From Porticoccus sp950063125 (GTDB taxonomy: Bacteria; Pseudomonadota; Gammaproteobacteria; Pseudomonadales; Porticoccaceae): a stretch of DNA of 64,000 nt. Location: the NCBI RefSeq assembly GCF_963973895.1, contig NZ_CAXBBF010000005.1. One strand, 5' to 3'. Below the pieces are notes generated by a model. It was not told the DNA's origin, searched no databases, and saw nothing but the letters and a program-made list of their open reading frames with translations. The position numbers and the translations under genes were made by a program. Positions 60,949 through 64,000 of the stretch are shown here, one piece after another; the first letter of the stretch is position 1; each line of letters begins with the position of its first letter.

Positions 60949-61936
60949 TCGGTGATCCGGGGATTTCCCTGACCAGTTTGGGTACAAGGTAGCCGGGGAG
61001 TCTGACCAACAACTGACTGTGCAATTGGCGAGCTGTCTCATCAGAGACCTCAAAGTGAGCTGCTCCGCTGATTTTATCCAGTTGATGGAGGTAATAGGGC
61101 AGGGTGCCGAACTCAAACAGGCGCTCGGATAACTGCGCCAGAGTATCAGTGTCATCATTAATTCCGGCCAACAACACGGCCTGATTCATCACCGTGATAC
61201 CGGCACTTTTCAGGGCCAGCAAACTTGACCCAACTGAATCATCCAGCTCATTGGGGTGATTGCTGTGAATCACCATCGAGGTTTGCAGGCGCGTCCCCGT
61301 CAGCCATTGCAGGCAGCTTTCGGTGATCCGGTCAGGAATGACCACCGGCAGCCGGGTGTGGATTCTCAATCGTTTTACATGCCTGATGCCAGCGATCTGC
61401 TCGGTGAGCCATCGCAATTGGTTATCACCGGTTACAAGCGGATCACCACCACTATAGATAACTTCGCTGATGGAATCGTCTCTGGCAATGTAGTCCAGCG
61501 CATTTTGCCATTCCGACCGCGCAGGCCTGTTTTCCTGGTAGGGGAAGTGGCGGCGGAAACAATAGCGGCAGTTGATAGCGCAGTTTGGGCTGACGACCAG
61601 CAGAAGTCGGCCATGGTATTTGTGAATCAACCCCGGTACGGGATTGGCCTGCTGTTCTGCCAGAGGGTCCTTGCTGTAACCGGGCACAGTAAGCAATTCC
61701 TCACTAATCGGCAGGATTTGTCGAAGCAGAGGGTCATTTGGATCGCCTTTTCTGATTCGGTTCAAATAGGCCTGGGGTGCCCGCACCTGAAAATCACTGT
61801 GGGCGGCCAGCGCCTCTCGAAGGTGTGTCCCATCCAGTTCCAGAAAGTCAAAAAGCTCTTTGGGGTGGCGAATACTGGCTGTCAATTGTTCTTGCCAGCC
61901 AGGGCTATCCAAACTCGTCGCAGAACCGGGTATCAT
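60929..61936 (-). CDS. epmB: EF-P (R)-beta-lysine 2,3-aminomutase EpmB
   Basis: Radical SAM, PLP-dependent enzyme that makes (R)-beta-lysine for EF-P modification. 335 aa. The radical-SAM cluster is C119-AIN-C123-RY-C126, one residue off the E. coli spacing, and the SAM-binding GGDPL follows. The PLP lysine is probably in the C-terminal region. It is divergent from efp with 46 bp between starts; epmA is beyond efp, so all three genes needed to make and attach the lysine are here. A 16-bp tandem duplication spans its stop. Confidence 0.95.
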   Translation of the reverse strand: MIPGSATSLDSPGWQEQLTASIRHPKELFDFLELDGTHLREALAAHSDFQVRAPQAYLNRIRKGDPNDPLLRQILPISEELLTVPGYSKDPLAEQQANPVPGLIHKYHGRLLLVVSPNCAINCRYCFRRHFPYQENRPARSEWQNALDYIARDDSISEVIYSGGDPLVTGDNQLRWLTEQIAGIRHVKRLRIHTRLPVVIPDRITESCLQWLTGTRLQTSMVIHSNHPNELDDSVGSSLLALKSAGITVMNQAVLLAGINDDTDTLAQLSERLFEFGTLPYYLHQLDKISGAAHFEVSDETARQLHSQLLVRLPGYLVPKLVREIPGSPSKVPLT

Positions 61937-61982
61937 AGCGCTCTCTTTTTTCCGGGAAGTTTTACTGAGTGTTGAGGCAATA

Positions 61983-62546
61983 ATGGCTACCTATTCTACC
62001 AACGAAATTCGCGCCGGTCTGAAAGTCATGCTGGATGGCGACCCCTGTTCCATTGTGGAGAACGAATTTGTCAAGCCGGGCAAGGGCCAGGCATTTAACC
62101 GGGTTCGCTTGAGGAACCTGAAAACGGGTCGGGTCTGGGAGCGGACTTTTCGCTCCAGTGATTCGCTGGAAGCCGCTGATGTGTCGGACCGCGACATGCA
62201 GTATCTCTACAATGATGGCGAGCACTATCATTTCATGGAGCCGGATACCTTTGAGCAGTATCAGGCAGATGGCAAAACCCTCGGCGATGCTGTGCAGTGG
62301 CTGAGGGAGCAGGATACCGTGATGGTTACCCTGTTCAATGGTCAGCCCTTGGCAGTGACCCCGCCCAATCATGTGGAGCTGGAAATTGTCGAGACAGATC
62401 CTGGCCTCAAGGGGGATACTGCCCAGGGAGGTACCAAGCCTGCCAAGCTGGTAACCGGTGCTGTGGTCAAAGTGCCTTTATTCCTCAATATTGGCGATGT
62501 TGTGCGGGTGGATACCCGCACCGGGGAGTATCTCAGTAGAGCCTGA
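61983..62546 (+). CDS. efp: Elongation factor P
   Basis: Ribosome-binding factor that relieves stalling at polyproline stretches. 187 aa from ATG 61983 (MATYSTNEIRAG), with GAGG upstream; the 41-codon upstream extension overlaps epmB on the other strand and is rejected. Three OB-like domains. The modified lysine is K34 in VKPGKGQAF, the same position as in E. coli, and the presence of epmA and epmB indicates beta-lysylation. Followed by a hairpin terminator at 62579. Confidence 0.97.
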   Translation: MATYSTNEIRAGLKVMLDGDPCSIVENEFVKPGKGQAFNRVRLRNLKTGRVWERTFRSSDSLEAADVSDRDMQYLYNDGEHYHFMEPDTFEQYQADGKTLGDAVQWLREQDTVMVTLFNGQPLAVTPPNHVELEIVETDPGLKGDTAQGGTKPAKLVTGAVVKVPLFLNIGDVVRVDTRTGEYLSRA

Positions 62547-62578
62547 TTGCCCTGTTTTCGGCGCGTCAGTGAATAGTA

Positions 62579-62602
62579 AAGGGGTGGTGTTGGCCACCCC
62601 TT
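62579..62602 (+). terminator. Hairpin terminator after efp
   Basis: AAGGGGTGG (62579-62587) pairs perfectly with CCACCCCTT (62594-62602) around a 6-nt loop, 32 nt after the efp stop. The following T-run is short, so termination may be partial. Confidence 0.65.
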
Positions 62603-62669
62603 CTGCTGTTGACGTTGTCGGCTTTGGCAAACATCGATAGACAGGGCGTACAGATGTTGAGGAAGTGGA

Positions 62670-63626
62670 ATGGCTGACTGGCAACCGACGGCGACACTTG
62701 AAACGCTTCGCCGTCGTGCTGAGCTGATGGCGGCCATACGCCACTTCTTTGCTCTTCGCAGTGTTTGGGAGGTGGATGTGCCGGTGTTGGCGAAAACCGG
62801 TGTCACGGATCTCAATATCGATTCTATTCCGGCAGAGCTGAATGGTCGACGCCACTACCTGCAAAGCTCCCCCGAATATCAAATGAAACGCCTGCTCGCC
62901 GCCGGCAGTGGCGGTATTTATTATTTGGGGAAGGCCTTCCGGAATGGCGAGTCGGGTCGGCGTCACAGCCCCGAGTTCACGCTCCTCGAGTGGTACCGGC
63001 CCGGTTGGGATGAGCACAACCTGATGGACGAGGTGTCCTCATTATTGAGTGAACTGGGGGTGGTGGCCGAACCCGTCAAGGTGTCCTACCGTGAGATTTT
63101 TCAGCAGAACATCGGGCTGGATCCTCATGCGGCACCCTTGGAGGCGCTGCAGCAGGAAGCTACAGCGCTTTCGGGAAGTGACTTTACTGCGGTCAGTAGA
63201 AACAGCTGCCTCGATCTTCTGTTCAGTCTTGGCGTCGAGTCGACACTCCCCGATGGACTGGTATTTGTTTATGACTATCCTTTGTGCCAGGCCGCTTTGG
63301 CCTGTAGTGGAAAGGATTCCTCAGGTGTTCCCGTGGCGCGACGCTTTGAGGCTTTTCTGAACAGGATGGAGCTGGCCAACGGTTACTATGAGCTGACAGA
63401 TGCTGTAGAGCAGCTCTCCCGTTTTGAATCAGATCTGGCTTTGCGGACAGCGGCCGGAAAATCAGCCATGCCGGTTGATCATCAACTTCTGGCTGCCATG
63501 AAATCGGGTTTGCCTGCATGCGCCGGAGTTGCTCTCGGTGTTGATCGCCTGTTGATGCGGTTACTGTCACTAGTGGATATCCGTGAGGTTCTTCCATTTG
63601 GTATACGGTGTGATGTAAATGATTGA
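62670..63626 (+). CDS. epmA: EF-P beta-lysyltransferase EpmA
   Basis: Class II lysyl-tRNA-synthetase-like enzyme (GenX/PoxA) that ligates (R)-beta-lysine to EF-P Lys34. 318 aa, lacking the tRNA anticodon-binding domain. Motif 2 is in YYLGKAFRNGESGRRHSPEFTLLEWYRP (about 92-119), motif 3 in GVALGVDRLLMRLL (about 288-301), and FEAFLNRMELANGYYEL is the typical substrate segment. It lies 123 bp downstream of efp and overlaps miaA by 8 nt. Confidence 0.96.
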   Translation: MADWQPTATLETLRRRAELMAAIRHFFALRSVWEVDVPVLAKTGVTDLNIDSIPAELNGRRHYLQSSPEYQMKRLLAAGSGGIYYLGKAFRNGESGRRHSPEFTLLEWYRPGWDEHNLMDEVSSLLSELGVVAEPVKVSYREIFQQNIGLDPHAAPLEALQQEATALSGSDFTAVSRNSCLDLLFSLGVESTLPDGLVFVYDYPLCQAALACSGKDSSGVPVARRFEAFLNRMELANGYYELTDAVEQLSRFESDLALRTAAGKSAMPVDHQLLAAMKSGLPACAGVALGVDRLLMRLLSLVDIREVLPFGIRCDVND

Positions 63627-64000
63627 AGCGCTACCGCCAGCAATTTTTCTGATGGGGCCAACGGCCACAGGTAAAACGAATTTGGCCATCGCTTTGCGAG
63701 AGCGCTTCCCGGTGGAGTTAATCAGTGTGGACTCGGCGCTGATCTACCGGGGTATGAATATTGGCTCTGCCAAACCCCCAGCAGATCAATTGGCGGCGGT
63801 GCCACACCGCCTGATTGATATCAGAGATCCGTCTGAAGCGTATTCGGCGGCTGAGTTTGCACGGGATGCCCGTCAGGCCATGGCGGAGATCAGTTCTGCG
63901 GGGCGAATTCCCTTGCTGGTGGGTGGCACCATGTTGTACTTCAAGGCGCTACTCGACGGGTTGGGGAATATGCCTCCTGCAGCTCCTGCCATTCGTGCCG
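63619..64000 (+). CDS. miaA: tRNA dimethylallyltransferase MiaA (5' part)
   Basis: Partial gene, cut by the window edge; 127 codons are visible from ATG 63619. It opens IFLMGPTATGKTNLAIAL (P-loop, about 9-26), followed by LISVDSALIYRGMNIGSAKP, VPHRLIDIRDP and PLLVGGTMLYFKAL, all MiaA signatures. The enzyme transfers a dimethylallyl group to A37 of tRNAs reading UNN codons. It starts 8 nt inside epmA. In relatives it lies between mutL and hfq; here mutL is about 12.5 kb away. Confidence 0.95.
   Translation, partial: MIEALPPAIFLMGPTATGKTNLAIALRERFPVELISVDSALIYRGMNIGSAKPPADQLAAVPHRLIDIRDPSEAYSAAEFARDARQAMAEISSAGRIPLLVGGTMLYFKALLDGLGNMPPAAPAIRA

Noticed and set aside
1..64000. Mobile elements, CRISPR arrays, tRNA/rRNA genes, phage genes
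   Set aside because: None recognised; no regularly spaced repeats, transposase, integrase other than XerC, or cloverleaf sequences were seen. The window looks like stable core chromosome.

Overview
The window is a gene-dense, chromosomal backbone segment from a gammaproteobacterium. Gene content and local order point to the Pseudomonas/Cellvibrio side of the class. Diagnostic runs are lptM-lysA-dapF-DUF484-xerC opposite cyaY, argH facing algZ-algR-hemC-hemD-hemX-hemY, mrcA facing pilMNOPQ-aroK-aroB, psd-rhdA-rsgA facing orn, queG facing nnr-tsaE-amiB-mutL, and serB next to a FimX-type protein. The order is not identical to Pseudomonas (mutL is separated from miaA, and gltB directly follows aroB), so I infer a marine or environmental relative rather than Pseudomonas itself. 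I saw no rRNA, tRNA, insertion sequence, prophage or CRISPR array.

Layout. 1-4.5 kb: lysine/peptidoglycan precursor genes (lysA, dapF), a small lipoprotein, DUF484 and the chromosome-dimer recombinase xerC on the minus strand, with cyaY divergent. 4.5-8.7 kb: an Anbu (ancestral proteasome-like) subunit facing a minus-strand operon of a circularly permuted ATP-grasp enzyme, an alpha-E protein and a zinc-ribbon metallopeptidase. This is the least understood functional unit here. 8.9-16.6 kb: argH, then the AlgZ/AlgR two-component pair and the heme genes hemC, hemD, hemX, hemY, closed by a strong terminator. 16.6-24.7 kb: pckA, the heat-shock/redox genes hslO and hslR, a DUF4124 protein, the nucleotidase yrfG, then nudE, cysQ and mrcA (PBP1a).

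24.8-31.5 kb: the type IV pilus alignment complex and secretin (pilMNOPQ) with aroK and aroB. 31.6-40.2 kb: glutamate synthase (gltB, gltD), hemE and a DUF3391/HD-GYP protein whose HD signature reads Lys-Asp. 40.2-51.5 kb: psd, rhdA, rsgA, an MscS-type channel coupled to orn, queG, nnr, tsaE, amiB, mutL and a YccF protein. 51.5-64 kb: an RND efflux permease with its adaptor, an AhpA/YtjB-like membrane protein, serB, a FimX-type c-di-GMP protein, the EF-P modification set (epmB, efp, epmA) and the 5' part of miaA, cut by the window edge.

Functional links: the pilMNOPQ operon, AlgZ/AlgR and the FimX homologue are all connected to twitching motility in Pseudomonas. Orn, the HD-GYP protein and FimX are connected to cyclic-di-GMP. 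efp, epmA and epmB form a complete lysylation route for EF-P Lys34. Start codons were adjusted where homologue N-termini, ribosome binding sites or 1-8 nt overlaps favoured an internal start.
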